Shown: positions 28,640 through 40,777, counted from the first letter of the stretch. The stretch: DNA of 49,261 bases from Cymbomonas tetramitiformis (GCA_001247695.2 LGRX02025893.1:1-49261), one strand, 5' to 3'. Notes: generated by a model from the sequence alone, not told the origin. Numbers and translations: made by a program.

Positions 28640-29515
28640 TCGCGTAGGCTATTGATGCGTGAGGACGTGGCCTTGCCGCTCGCGAGTAGCGCTCTTGGAT
28701 AAATGCTTGGTGAACCTATGGTATACGATTGAAGCGGAGGACACGCAGTAGACGGAGAACTGAGTTTGTGCGCCTCCGCGACGAGCATATGTGACCTCTT
28801 GACCGAGGTCCCCTACTTGCAAAGATTTTTGTTCCGTATTATCGACAGCCTTGGTAGCCGATGCGAGTGTTATGACCATGATGATGGCGGAAAATTGCAG
28901 ACGGAAAGCTGCCTTGATATGAGCAGTGTGCCGCTATGAAGAACGCCAGCGATATGATCTTAGCGAAGCCCTCAAGCTAATCAGATGAGCAGACGCGATG
29001 AGCGATGAAGTAAAGTAGATGTTCGCGAGGACGCTTCCCACGTGAAGGGGGGAGGGGAGTTGGGCTAGGACAACATACTGTGTCATGCGCGGATGACTCA
29101 GCAGTGTCATGCATGCTAGCAGTGCCATACGCGCCTTAGCGCCCGAGACCCCTGTTGAGGAAGAGACCCCCCTTAGTGGGAGTACACAGTACTAATGTAC
29201 GGTGTAATAAGGTGTCATAGTGAAGCACTGACACCTCATACTGCATGATACTGTAGTAGAAGCATCTGATAGGTTAATGGGACTTGGCCATGCTGACTAG
29301 GATTAACTCAGGGAGTTGAGTGAATAAGTAATGACCAAGGCCAAAGAAACAGTGGAGTTCCCAAGAGTAAATACAGCCGATATGGCAAAAGATGCAATCC
29401 TAATTCTTATATGCAAGTAATGTGCAGTAAGTCTAGACATAGCAGTCCTATGTCTAAAGAGCTGACCTAGCAGTACCTATGGGGCTGGTCATTATATGCA
29501 GTCCATATATGACCC
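28640..29515. other. Unassigned sequence
   Basis: No coding domain is recognised. Around 29185-29260 there are short repeated AGTACT/GTACAGT-like words and GGTGTCA/TGACACC inverted pairs. Nothing else can be supported. Confidence 0.4.
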
Positions 29516-29519
29516 CCAC

Positions 29520-30412
29520 CAGTAGTTTCACAGTGCCTTGTGAGGAGCAGTCCTCCCACAGTACGGGCAGTCAGGTGAGGTGGTAACACCCAGCTTGTGT
29601 GACCGTGCGGGTGAAGCTTGAAGGCCCAAGAGTTCTCTGCTTCTGGCCGCTGTATAAGCTTTAGCCGTGACTTTTGAGATATCCTTGGTGGGAGGAACAT
29701 TGTGGTCCTCTAGCATTCTGATATACTTCCCTTGGGAAGACATGGCTTTCCAGGTATGAAGGTGTGTAAGGCGCTGGATTCTCCTGATGTGGTTCCGGAT
29801 ATCTCCTGCAACTGGCACTTCCATATAAAAGAGAGAATAGGGTAGTTCTTCGTAAGGGTCGAAACGGGGAGCGTTTGCCCCTTTCCTGAAAGAGGGTCTC
29901 TTTGCTGCTCTATCAACTCTATCATGAAATCTATCATTATTATGCCCCCTAATCCATTTAAGGATGATCCTGCTGTGGTCTTCTCCACTGTAGAAGCCAA
30001 GTTCATCTAGGATTAATCTGACTGCCTGCAGTTCACGTCGGTTTGGTTCCCGTAGCTTCTCACGAGCACTGGCAGTTTTCCTGTCCTTATTTACCGCCGT
30101 GATCGTTGCCATTGAGTCAATGGCATGTATCATTGGAGTCACGGACTTTAAAATGTGGTCCTTTTGGTCCTCTAAGAGAAGTCGGAGCCCGATAATTTCG
30201 GCCGATGTAGAACTTGGTGTTCGGATATCCGCTTTAATGTATCAATCGATCATCAGCATTAAAGACCGCACTGCTGGCAGGGATGTTAGTCTTCCTAACA
30301 GAAAATATGTTCCCCCTTTCTTTAAGCAGATAAGCCGCACCACTGCAAGCCGCTTTCTTCCCCGCAAAAAGTGAACCGTCACTAGCCATGTCGTAGTGGT
30401 CTCGATGTATGC
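29520..30412 (-). pseudogene. RNase H / zinc-finger fragment of the giant LINE family
   Basis: On the minus strand the sequence starts at YDMASDGSLFAG, continues through an RNase H domain (HAIDSMA, KWIRGHNNDRFHDRVDRAAKR) and ends with CPYCG near 29540. It closely matches the giant LINE around 13030-13880. A frameshift near 30235 splits it into two frames. The finger's second half and the methyltransferase-like tail are missing. The upstream side is cut where the gypsy copy A begins (~30425). It is a dead fragment that shows the LINE is multi-copy. Confidence 0.85.
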
Positions 30413-30424
30413 TATTTCCATTGC

Positions 30425-33400
30425 TAACCCCTGCCCAGCTGAAGAAGTACCTGGTGTACGCGGAGACGCAGAAGCTACGCGGCAATGACGACCCGGAGAT
30501 ACAGCCCGCCTGGCTCATGGTGGCCGAAAAGTCCCCCGACGATACCGCTTCTGCCTTTGCAGCCACGGCCATCGACTCTGAGAACGCCGAACCCGCTGCG
30601 GATACTGAAGATGCAGAAGTGAGCCCTGAGTGGACCCTCAAGTTTCAGGACTTCTGGGGTGAGGAGTACAAAAAGGAGATGACGACTGCCCTACCGAACA
30701 TCGATGGACTCAGACATGACCCCAAGATGAAGCCAACATTAACCTGGACCCTGAGCTGAGCAAGAAGGGGCCTCCCTGCCAGCGCATCTACAAGAAGTCT
30801 GCAGAGGAACTCCGCCAACTTCGAGAACGCGTGGAGACTCTGATGTCCAAGGGCTACATCCGACCCTCTTCCAGCCCTTATGCAGCTCCCTGCTTGATGG
30901 TCCCTAAACCCGGGAACCCCAAGGAGCTGCGACTGGTGATCGATTACCGGCTCCTCAACCGCCAGACAGTTAAGGACAAGTATCCTCTCCCAGACATCCA
31001 GATGATGTTCGACGAGATGCAGGGTGCGAAGTTCTTCTCTTCGTTCGACGCGGTGGATGGCTTCTGGCAAGTACCGATGGCACCAGGAGATGTCGAGAAG
31101 ACCGCCTTCACCACCCAGATGGGGTCATATGAGTGGTTGGTCATGCCGCGGGGGCTGCAGAATTCACCATCTCAGTACCAGCGACGGATGCAGCGGGCCT
31201 TGGGCCATCTCCCATTTGTCCGGATCTTCATCGATGATGTGGTCGTCTTCAGCAACACCGCCGCAGAGCACTACGAGCACGTCAAGCAACTGCTCCTGAC
31301 ATGCAGGGAGAAGGGCGTCTTCCTCAAGAGGTCCAAGTGCCAACTGTTGAAGAAATCCTTGCGGTTCCTTGGCCACTGTATCTCCGCAGATGGCTGCAGA
31401 CCCCAACACGACAAGGTGGCTGCAGTGAGGGACTGGCCCGAGCTGGAAACGGTTACCCACGTCAGGCAGTTCTTGGGCCTGGCGGGGTATTACCGCAGGT
31501 TCATCCACTGCTTCTCCGAGATCGCTCAGCCCCTCACCCGGTTGACCAAGTCGGACGTACCCTGGGAGTGGGGTCCCATGCAGCAGTGGGCCTTCGAGGA
31601 GCTGAAGAAGGCCCTCACCTCAGCGCCAGTGCTCGCCTTGCCCAACATTAAGGGTGCCGCAGACGGCACGGCACCTTTCGTGGTACAGACGGATGCTAGC
31701 GGCATCGCTCTTGGGGGAGTACTGATGCAAGACAATGGGGATGGTCTTGGACTGCGCGTGATAGCATACGAGAGCCGCCAGTTCTCAGCCGCCGAGCAGA
31801 ATTACCACACCGGCGAGCGTGAGCTAGGTGCTCTACACCATTGTACCACCGTTACCTGGCGGCATTACCTCATCTTCACCAACTTCCGCATCCAGGGTGA
31901 TCACCGCCCCCTTGAATGGCTGATGGAACCTGGCAGGGAGCTTAGCCGCAGACAGGCACGCTAGTACATGGATCTGGTGGAGGTGGGAGTCCCGAGAATG
32001 GAGTACATCAAAGGAGCGCTGCTGCTGGTACCGGACGCCCTGTCCAGAAGACCCGACTTCAAAGACAAGGACGTGCGTGAGGGGTTGAAGGAGTCAGGGG
32101 TGATCGACCCCACCTCAGATCTACCGAAAGACCCCCTGGCAACGCTGGAGTCTGAATACTTCTCCAGCTCACCACCCGCAGCTCATCCCCACTGGGCCCA
32201 GACTGTTGACTGTTGGCTCTCAGCAGTGGAGACCCTCTCCGTGGCGGAACAGGCCATGGACATGGGGGAGACCATCGCTCTTGTTAACCCGAAGCTCTAT
32301 AAGGGAATGAAGGAGGATCACCTCGACTTCGACATGCCTGACTGGCCTGCAGCTGATAGCGCAAAGCCGGTAGAAGCTCCACACAAACCCCCTGATAGAG
32401 CCCCACCCCAGATAAGGATAACGAGGAGTATGTCACGCGCTGGGAAGGCCTCTACGACCCCAGCGCCTCCACAGTTGGCGTCACCGAAGACGCGAACGCC
32501 TACGTCACGAGCTGACGCATCGGAGGCGCTCACTGAGAAGGTGCCAACGAGCTCACCAACCCCGCAGCAGGCGCCCCAACAGTCAACTCCATCCCCGGTC
32601 CTTCACCCACAGAAACGGCGGGCTCCCCCAGAGGACTCACAGAATTGGCGTGTCCGAGCAGAGTACTCCTCGAAGTACGCCGAGAAGTTTGGACCCTTCG
32701 ATGTGGACGCCTGTTGTGACTTTGGCGGCCGCAACAGACAGGCGGATAGATTCTGGACAGACTGCCTTTCAGAGAAATGGAGGGGCCTTCGGGTTTGGTG
32801 TAACCCTCCATACAACTCCAAGTGCATTACTGTGGAGGCGATCTTGATTGTTGATCGAACAAGTATATCGCAGAATGGAAGGCAGACCCAGAGAACACCT
32901 CAGCAGTATTCGTCCTACCAGATCATCAGTCCAAGCTCCCCGCGTGGCGCAAACTTTTCAGAAAGGCCAATATGCAGATTGTGGAGGTCATCCCTACTCA
33001 CGATGACAAGGGCGAGCCCAACCAGTTCTTCGAGAACCCAGATGGGAAAGCCTTCGACCTTCGCTGGCCTGTTCTGATAGTACACGCCCCTCCCGCCAAA
33101 CCACAACCAGCACGCGTGAGGCATCCGCGAACAGCCCCCGCTGTGATAAGGGCAGGTGAGGCGGCAGACTTCAGAGACGCAGCCTCCCAACAGTCAGACT
33201 CAAAGTTCCTGCGCGCGTTGAAGGCGGAGTACACCCGAGAGGGGACACTTCGTTCACTAAGAGAGAAAGTGAAGGCAGCACCACCGGACCAATGCCTACA
33301 GGACTTCAGGCTAGTGGGAGAAGTGGTTTGGAGAACCGCAGCAGGGAGATATCAGTTGGTGCTGGGGGAGGACTCTCCACTTCGGGAAGTAGTGATTCGC

Positions 33401-35660
33401 CATGCTCATGAGTCATTGTCCTCAGGCCACACTGGGCGAGACAAGACTCTGGAGAGGGTGCTGCGACGCTTCTATTGGCGTGGTGCCGCGGAAGATGTGG
33501 GCACCTGGGTTGCATCCTGCGCAGTGTGCCAATCAGTGAGGCCGCGGGGAACTTACCCGGATGGGTTGCTAAACCCTCACAGCATCCCGAACAGGCCATG
33601 GCAGGATGTCGCGGTGGACTTCGTCACCGGCCTGCCGGTATCAGAGAGAGGCAATGATGCTTTCGTGGCCTTCACCTGCAAGCTGACAAAGATGGTCCAC
33701 GTTGTGCCGATGAACTTCGGCGACAGCTCCGCAGCTGTGGTGGCCAGAATCTACTTTGACTCGGTGTGGCGCTTACATGGCGCGCCTATGAAGATTGTCT
33801 CTGATCGTGACCCACGGTTTCAAGATGCTTTCTGGCAGGAACTCATGAGACTGATGGGTGTGAAAGTGGCTCGTACCCCGCCGTACAACCCTCGGTCTGA
33901 CGGCCAGGCGGAACACAGCAACAGGGTTATTGAGGACATGCTCAGGTCCTTTGTAGACGCCAATGTGGACGACTGGGATTTGTTCACCACTAACGTGGAA
34001 TTCGCGATCAATGACTCCAGGAGTGAATCTACTGGCTTCACGCCATTTGAACTGGTGTTCGGGTTCTCGCCGCTGTCGCAGTTGGACCTTTTCCTGGAGG
34101 CCGCACAGTCCACCGCTGGACGACGAACTGGGGGAGTAGGCACCGCACACGAAGTGGTTGTGAAATTTTCGTCGCAGCTGCGGGACGCCAGACAGCGGTT
34201 AGAGCTGGCTCAACAGCGACAGCGCGAACAGTTTGATCGCAGACACGGGCAGCGGGAGTATGCTGTTGGAGATCTGGTCTGGATAGAGGCGAAACACCTT
34301 ACGGAGAAGGTGATGGATCGCTCCATCTGTAGGAAACTGACCAAACGCTGGCATGGACCAGTTCCGGTGACCGAACGCTTCTTCAGCGATGTACAGATGG
34401 CCATGCCAGAAGCCGACAGAGGAGCTCCAGTAGCCTACCGCCTACGCCTCCCTCCTCACTGGCGGATTCACGACGTGTTCGCTCAACATCGATCGCCTCA
34501 AACCGTACACCAGCGGACAAGATGCTTTTGCCGCACGCGATCACCTAGCAGTACCTGAAGAGGTGGTAGTGGACGGTCAGAAGGAAGCACACGTTGAGCG
34601 CATTCTTGCACGTCGAGTGCGGTCTGTTCGAGGAAAGGAGGTGGAAGAGTGGAAGGTTCGCTGGACTGGCTACTCCAAAGCTCACGACCAATGGAGGACG
34701 CGTGACAAACTTGAACGCGGAAGTCCACTTCAACAACTTCGTGAATTCGAGCAAGCGAGACTTCACATGGAAGCGCAAGTACGCGACGAAGCCACTCGGC
34801 GACGCGAGCAGCGTGGCCGTCACTCCGCTCAAGCAGGAATGACACTGGCCCACCTCATCACTAATCCCTGCGATGAACTGGACCAGCTCGAACAGATGGA
34901 AGATGATATCCCCCTGCCGTGGGAACGCCAAGAGCGTGTGGAAGATGGGTCGTTGGCACTGGTGACAGAGCTGCTGGCAATACAGGCAAAAACAACCCGC
35001 ACGCCCAGGATTCTCGTACTTTTCAGCGGTACTGGCTCAGTAGAGAGGGAATTCCTAAATTGCTTCCCCTCCGCTTCAGTAGTGACCCTCGACTCCGGGC
35101 ATATCTGGCAACCCACTCATGTGTGTGACATCCTGCAATGGGACTACAGACAATACCCGCCTGGATTCTTCGATGTTGTTTGGGCAAGTCCCCCCTGCAG
35201 GCAGTACAGCCAAGCGCGCACCACTGGTGGACCCCCTGACCTTCCCCAGGCTGACAAAATCGTACGACGAGCATTGCAGATCATTGACTACCTGGAGCCA
35301 AAACATTGGTTCATGGAAAACCCCAGAGGTCGCTTCCCTAACGCGCTACGGCTTCGCCCTATGATGCGCCAGCTTCCCCCACCGCTGGTGTGTACTTACT
35401 GCATGTACGGTACTCAGTACATAAAACCCACCTGCATATGGACGAACTCAGCACCACCCTCGCCCCTGCTACGCTGTACTACTTCAACACCGTGTGCGTG
35501 CAGATGGGCAACCGGTGCTCATCCAGAGACTGCTCAGCTTGGACCTCACCCGCAGCAGACTGGAGCAGGTCGATCCGCAAGTGTATATCCCGTGCCAGCA
35601 CTCCTGCTACGACAACTTTTCCGACATTTACGCCTCCGCGACACTGAAGACCCGCTTTAG
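30425..35660 (+). pseudogene. Gypsy A pol pseudogene (RT, RNase H, Dam-like MTase, integrase, chromodomain, C5-MTase)
   Basis: Compared with copy B, four inactivating changes are visible: loss of one C in a C-run near 30723 (frameshift); TGG to TAG at 31962-31964 just after RNase H; an ~11-bp insertion near 32845 right after the NPPY methyltransferase motif; and a 4-bp ATCG duplication near 34488. Segments that remain readable: RT 30831-31300 (FIDD at ~31228), RNase H 31670-31960 (QTDASG), Dam-like domain 32650-33080 (FDVDACCD, NPPY at ~32804), integrase 33350-34100 (CAVC, AVDFVTG, SDRD, GQAEHSN), chromodomain 34563-34760, and C5-methyltransferase 34990-35660 (FSGTGS ~35026, PPCRQYS ~35195, ENPRGRFP ~35318). 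The long similarity to B suggests fairly recent divergence. Confidence 0.9.
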
Positions 35661-35846
35661 ATTCCAAGTGGCACCCTTCTTCTTGAAAGTGGTGCCCTGG
35701 TAGCGGCAGGCAAGCTATGCTCGAAGAGGGACCAGAGAACCTAAGAACTGGAAACAGAAAGGAACCAGAAAACCTAAGAACTGGAACTTAGATGGTACCT
35801 TAGCGGAGTGATCCCAGGAGGTAGACCACTCCTAAGGGGGGAGAGT

Positions 35847-36571
35847 TGTGCCCGGAGGCACAGCGTGAGCCGATATGCCTATGCGTCTGTATGTGTGTCA
35901 TCGGGGGTAATCTGGGATTGGCACGATGACAGTGAAATTGGGCTTGAAATCACGATGAGAATGAATACCAGATGTCCGGGGTATGACAGTATGACACTAT
36001 GACAGTATGACACTATGACACTATAGTAGTATGACAGTACTGTGGGGGGTGTCATCGTGGAACTCAGTCAGACCCTCGAAGAATGGTCAGATTCGCATCG
36101 GGGTTGAAAAGGCAATGAAATCGAATATCAGATATTAAGGTTATGACAGTATGACAGTATGACGCTATGACAGTATGACAGTATGACAGTACAGTAGTAT
36201 GACAGTACAGTAGTATGACAGTACTGTGGGGCAGTCATCGTGTCAGCCTGTCGGCATAACATCTGAATCGAGAATGACGAATCGGAATTAGAAATGAGAT
36301 CGGATCGGGAACTGAACGTTGAGCCGAAGTGTGACATCGGCTCTCGAGTGGTTGACCCTGCAACCTGAGTGACGAGTTGACCCTGCAACCTGAGTGACGA
36401 GTGAATAAGTAGAGCACTTGAGAAGTGTTTAGCCTTCAGAACTCGGAACCGAATTATCGTTTGTACCTCAATCTGGCCCTGATCCAGTATATTATAAAAT
36501 CCGAATTGTGTACCTTTGCACGTTCAATCAAAAACATATTTCCGAGCATCTGTCGTAGTGCCCCAGGCACA
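35847..36571 (+). repeat. 3' LTR of gypsy A
   Basis: It begins TGTGCCCGGAGGCACAG (itself a small hairpin) and ends GTGCCCCAGGCACA, so TG...CA with inverted ends. It is preceded by the polypurine tract AAGGGGGGAGAGT. It contains (GTATGACA)-like microsatellite arrays at ~35987-36045 and ~36140-36230, and a TATTATAAAA box-like sequence near 36490. The length is ~725 bp, slightly longer than LTR B because of the arrays. Confidence 0.85.
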
Positions 36572-37876
36572 CCAGTTGCGGTTACGGAACGCTTTTACAG
36601 CGATCTACAGGCGGAAATGCCTGAGGCAGACAGAGGGGCGCCAGTGGCGTATAGACTGAAATTGCCCCCACGTTGGAGAGTACATGACGTGTTCGAGCAG
36701 CACAGATTGAAACCCTACACAGGTGGGGAGGACACCTTCGCTCTGCGACAGCGGGGAGTGACACCCGAAGCAGTGGTGGTGGACGGACAGAAGGAGGCTC
36801 ATGTGGAGAAAATTCTGAGCCGACGTGTACGCGTGAACCGGGGCAAAGAAATAGAGGAATGGAAGGTGCGATGGACCGGATTCTCTAAAGCTCACGATCA
36901 TTGGAGAACGCGTGATAAGTTAGAGCGCGGAGCTCCATTACAACAATTGCGTGATTTTGAAGAGAGACGCCTAGCAATGGAGCAGTAGGTCAGGGATTCA
37001 GCTGCGCGGAGGAGAGAACATCGACGCCAACACGAGGATGCTGCGTCAATGATGACAACGGGCGGAGGAACCTTGGCGCAGCAATTATCAGCACAATTCT
37101 GGGGTATGTCTAACAGCTCTGCGAGTGCGTGTCTTCCATGGGAAGAACAACACTTTACCGATTCTGGAGAAGTGGCGTATGTGACTGAGTTATCACCAGT
37201 TTCAGTAAACCCTATCAGAAAACTGGTACTCTTCAGTGGCACTGGCTCAGTTCAAAGGACCTTCACAGAATGCTTCCCTCAGGCACAGACCGTATCTTTA
37301 GATTCTGATAAGTTCTGGCGATCTACGCATGTCACCAGAATTGAAGATTGGGAATATTGGAGTTATTACCCTCCTGGATATTTTGATGTAATATGGGCGA
37401 GTCCACCATGTACACAATATAGTCACTACTGGAGGACCACCAGATTTAGTATCTACAGACGCTTGTGTGGAACGCACCCTTACTGTAATATCATCGAATA
37501 TCTCAGACCGCGCTATTGGTTTCTGGAAAATCCAAAAGGACGATATCCGAATGCCTTGCGATTCAGATCGGTAGTGGATCAATTACCTACTCCCCTGTTT
37601 TGTTCATATTGTATGTACGGGGAGAAGTATAAGAAACCTACTTGCATCTGGACTAATGCGCCGCCTAGCGCACCACTGCGGGAATGTACCTCGCAGACTC
37701 CGTGTCCATGTAAATGGGCGACTAGAGTGCACCCACTTACCGCTCACCTAGGTCCTCATCCAGATCAGCAGGGAATGCAAAAATCTCACGCAGTATATCC
37801 TATTCCTGCTAAGTTATTGAGAACTTTTTTCAGCGGTTATTCCCCAGGAATGCAGGTGATGAAGATGCTGGGGTGA
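36572..37876 (+). pseudogene. Gypsy C: integrase tail, chromodomain and C5-cytosine methyltransferase
   Basis: From 36572 the frame reads PVAVTERFYSDLQ, VHDVFEQHRLKPY, a chromodomain (EAHVEKIL...EEWKVRWTGFSKAHDHW) and then TAG at 36986-36988. The same frame reopens (VRDSAARRREHRRQ) and runs to 37876, encoding a methyltransferase-like domain with LVLFSGTGS, ASPPCTQYS and ENPKGRYP. So a single nonsense codon interrupts an otherwise open 1.3 kb. Codon use is more AT-rich than in copies A and B, and identity is only moderate, so this is a distinct subfamily. Keeping the MTase motifs over that divergence suggests past selection on the domain. Confidence 0.8.
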
Positions 37877-37910
37877 CATCAGGAGAAAGCCACCCCTAAG
37901 GGGGGAGAGT

Positions 37911-38690
37911 TGTGCCAGGGGGCACGATAGACTGTCAATTACCCTTACGGAAGGCGGGGGGATCCGATTCAGATTACCGGCATATTTAGGGAAATAATGA
38001 TAGGGAATCTGAGATCGTGGATGAAGAATAATGCAAAATCAGTAAATGTTATCTCTCTGGCAGAATCGTGAACGATAGTGGTATTATCAGGAACGATTAT
38101 GACAGAATCAACGGTGTCAGTATGGTACCGTGACAGATGACGATAGAGATGACATTTATGGCGGCGCAGGCGTTGGGGAAAAACAGGGATTCCTGTGACG
38201 AGAGAACTAGCCGACCAGTCTGTGCTATATAGCGATGAAACACGAGTTCCTTGGGAGCTTAGTGACGGCATTGAAACATTTTCGTAACACGGGCTGTATT
38301 GAATAATCACCGGTTGTGATATATATATATCGATTCGTATCCGATTACTTTGAAACTTCGTATATGCATTAGTATGCCTGTGACATCCGCGCCTGCGCAA
38401 GCTGTGCAGAAAGAACAGCGGAACTGAAGATGGTGGAAAGATTGGTACAGCGTGATAATTACAATCAACGCGGCACCTAGCGGTAACGTACATGCCGTGT
38501 AAAAGTCGTAGACGTTCCGAAGTTACCAGTTGTTATGGGCACACTATGTGGATAACAACACATTATATTAACGTATGAACTCTTGCTTTCTAGCAGTTTT
38601 GCAGTGTGGTATAGGATTACTAAATAAAAGCCACGTCAGTCTCAGCGATCACTCACCCTAAATAACTAAGCTAGAAGACTGTCGTGCCAT
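37911..38690 (+). repeat. Probable 3' LTR of gypsy C
   Basis: It starts TGTGCCAGGGGGCAC directly after the polypurine tract at ~37898-37910. The interior does not obviously match LTRs A/B. The 3' end is placed tentatively near GTCGTGCC at ~38682. Confidence 0.4.
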
Positions 38691-38919
38691 ATTCTGTTAG
38701 ATCCGTCATCTGTCATTTGGTAGCTGCATGTGAGTGACCTAATCTGTGAAATTTATGAGTCAGTTCTTTAAATATCTCTTTTTAATTATGATCTCTCATC
38801 TGATTCAGCATTTAACATCAGTCATGCATAAATGACTCCGGATCTATCATTCCTGTGACTGTCATACAGTTCCTTTGTCATATATCGTAGACTGATGATG
38901 CTGTGTCATCCTACTGTAC

Positions 38920-38992
38920 TGTCACACTATCATACTGTCCTGTCATATTGTCATACTGTCATACTGTCATACCACGTCATACTATGTCCCCT
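38920..38992. repeat. (TGTCATAC)-type microsatellite
   Basis: Irregular TGTCATACTG words recur as in the gypsy LTR arrays. It may be a remnant of a gypsy LTR. Confidence 0.7.
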
Positions 38993-38997
38993 AGTAC

Positions 38998-39065
38998 AGT
39001 TTGGGCTCGAATGTACCCAAACCCGAAACTGCCCAGCAGCTTGAGAGTCTAGGGTGCGTTCTATC
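38998..39065 (-). repeat. Satellite-related fragment, minus orientation
   Basis: GTTTGGGCTCGAATGTACCCAAACCC is the reverse complement of the hairpin core of the 25755-26170 units. A GTGCGTTCTA block follows at the expected place. It is a single degraded unit. Confidence 0.6.
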
Positions 39066-39595
39066 GCTCAAAAGTCGGCATCGAGTATTGACAACAACAA
39101 ACTTAATCGAACTACAGCGCGCAAGGGCTGAGATGAAGTAGTTACGAAATGGTCGATGTGCTACCTAGTAAAGCAGAGTAAAGCGCAAAAGAATGAGGTA
39201 TGGATAATCATACGAACACCAAAAATGTAGAAGCTCGTGCGAACGTGAAGCGAAATGCATGAAGTGAAACGGTGGGACATACGTCTTGTGAAACGATACG
39301 CTTCATTTGCATTGTTGCCGCCAACAAAATTAAACGCTGAAAATGAAAATCAAATGAAAATGAAAATGATGACCGTACCGTAAACGCTGAAACGTTATGC
39401 AGTGTCCTTAGGTGTTTTGCCGAATTGAGACAAGACAATGTTCGTGCAGCCAATCTGGAGATAATTCTCCTATGTATTTTCTTGGACAGGTGCATATAGT
39501 GGTTAAGGGTAGGGTGCCGTGATCTCACGTATTAAAAAATATTGATTACAATTTGCATGCTTGACGTAATTACCTTTTCATTGCAAAGCTGCCAC
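39066..39595. other. Unassigned sequence
   Basis: No gene or clear repeat is seen, apart from a short GAAAATGAAAATGA run near 39344-39368. Confidence 0.4.
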
Positions 39596-39599
39596 CTGT

Positions 39600-39876
39600 T
39601 GAAATTTATAGCGTCGAACCCCCTCATTTTCATTGTCTAGGATCCAAGAATGGTGTGTCCACGTGGTATGAAAAAACCCCTTAGGCTAAGTTGCCATGTA
39701 GACTTATTTTTAGAATTTTTATAGCAGTTGCAATTAATACACCTGCACTATTTGATTTTGAAACAAATCTAAAAATAAATCTACATGGTAACTTGGCCTC
39801 AGGTTTTTTATATCACGTGGACACACGGATCCTAGCCAATAAAAATAGGGGGTCATGTTGCAAAATTCGCCTCCAG
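39600..39876. mobile_element. Foldback MITE-like inverted repeat
   Basis: The left arm (about 39600-39714) and right arm (about 39768-39876) are inverted copies with scattered mismatches, sharing CTAGGATCC, TGTCCACGTG, AAGTT-CCATGTAGA and TTATTTTTAGA. They surround a ~53-bp spacer. It has no coding capacity. Outer ends and target duplication were not resolved. Confidence 0.7.
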
Positions 39877-40084
39877 GGTTTTTTGAAACTGAATTGCCTA
39901 CTTTATCAGTTAAGTATGGATTTTGCTATGAATTTTAATCCCAGAAAATGCTTTGAAACCTCACGGCACCCTCCCCATCAGCAAACCGATGTATTGTTCT
40001 CTGAATTCATGCACCGAGATACAAAATTGTAGGGCTATTAGTACCTCTATTGCAGTTGACAGGCTCATTTAGTACTCATGACAA

Positions 40085-40777
40085 TGTGCCAGGGGCACGA
40101 CGACAGATGCTCGGAAATATGTTTTTGATTGAACGTGCAAAGGTACACAATTCGGATTTTTATAATATACTGGATCAGGGCCAGATTGAGGTACAAACGA
40201 TAATTCGGTTCCGAGTTCTGAAGGCTAAACACTTCTCAAGTGCTCTACTTATTCACTCGTCACTCAGGTTGCAGGGTCAACCACTCGGGAGCCGATGTCA
40301 CACTTCGGCTCAACGTTCAGTTCCCGATCCGATCTCATTTCTAATTCCGATTCGTCATTCTCGATTCAGATGTTATGCCAACAGGCTGACACGATGACTG
40401 CCCCACAGTACTGTCATACTACTGTACTGTCATACTGTCATACCGTCATAGCGTCATACTGTCATACTGTCATAACCTTAATATCTGATATTCGATTTCA
40501 TTGTCTTTTCAACCCCGATGCGAATCTGACCATTCTTCGAGGGTCTGACTTAGTTCCACGATGACACCCCCCACAGTACTGTCATACTACTATAGTGTCA
40601 TACTGTCATACTGTCATAGTGTCATAGTGTCATACCGTCATACCCCGGACATCTGGTATTCATTCTCATCGTGGTTTCAAGCCCAATTTCACTGTCATCG
40701 TGCCAATCCCAGATTACCCCCGATGACACACATACGGACGCATAGACATATCGGCTCACGCTGTGCCTCCGGGCACA
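40085..40777 (-). repeat. 3' LTR of gypsy B
   Basis: Read on the minus strand it begins TGTGCCCGGAGGCACAG and ends GTGCCCCTGGCACA. It is a reverse-complement partner of LTR A at 35847-36571, so the window contains a ~700-bp inverted repeat about 3.5 kb apart. It includes GTATGACA-type arrays at ~40405-40480 and ~40580-40645. Confidence 0.85.

Larger units (their letters stand above)
30425..36571 (+). mobile_element. Gypsy copy A, 5'-truncated, decayed
   Basis: It matches gypsy copy B from the Pol segment LTPAQLKKY onward, through the 3' UTR and a full 3' LTR (35847-36571). The 5' LTR, Gag and protease are missing. It is inserted into an older relative, copy C, which resumes at 36572 in the middle of an integrase C-terminal region. 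It is oriented opposite to copy B. Confidence 0.9.
36572..38690 (+). mobile_element. Gypsy copy C, older AT-rich relative (3' part + LTR)
   Basis: It holds the integrase C-terminus, chromodomain and C5-methyltransferase (to 37876), then a polypurine tract GGGGGGAGAGT and an LTR start TGTGCCAGGGGGCAC at 37911. The LTR's 3' end is uncertain; TGTCGTGCC near 38682 resembles the LTR ends of A and B. The upstream part was cut off by the insertion of copy A. Confidence 0.7.

Noticed and set aside
27743..28655. Long open frames on both strands in the GC-rich duplication
   Set aside because: They follow the low stop frequency of GC-rich sequence, repeat with the tandem unit and lack recognisable motifs.
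36425..36571. Start of the 36425 frame as a gene start
   Set aside because: This part is the gypsy A LTR; genuine homology to Pol begins at 36572.
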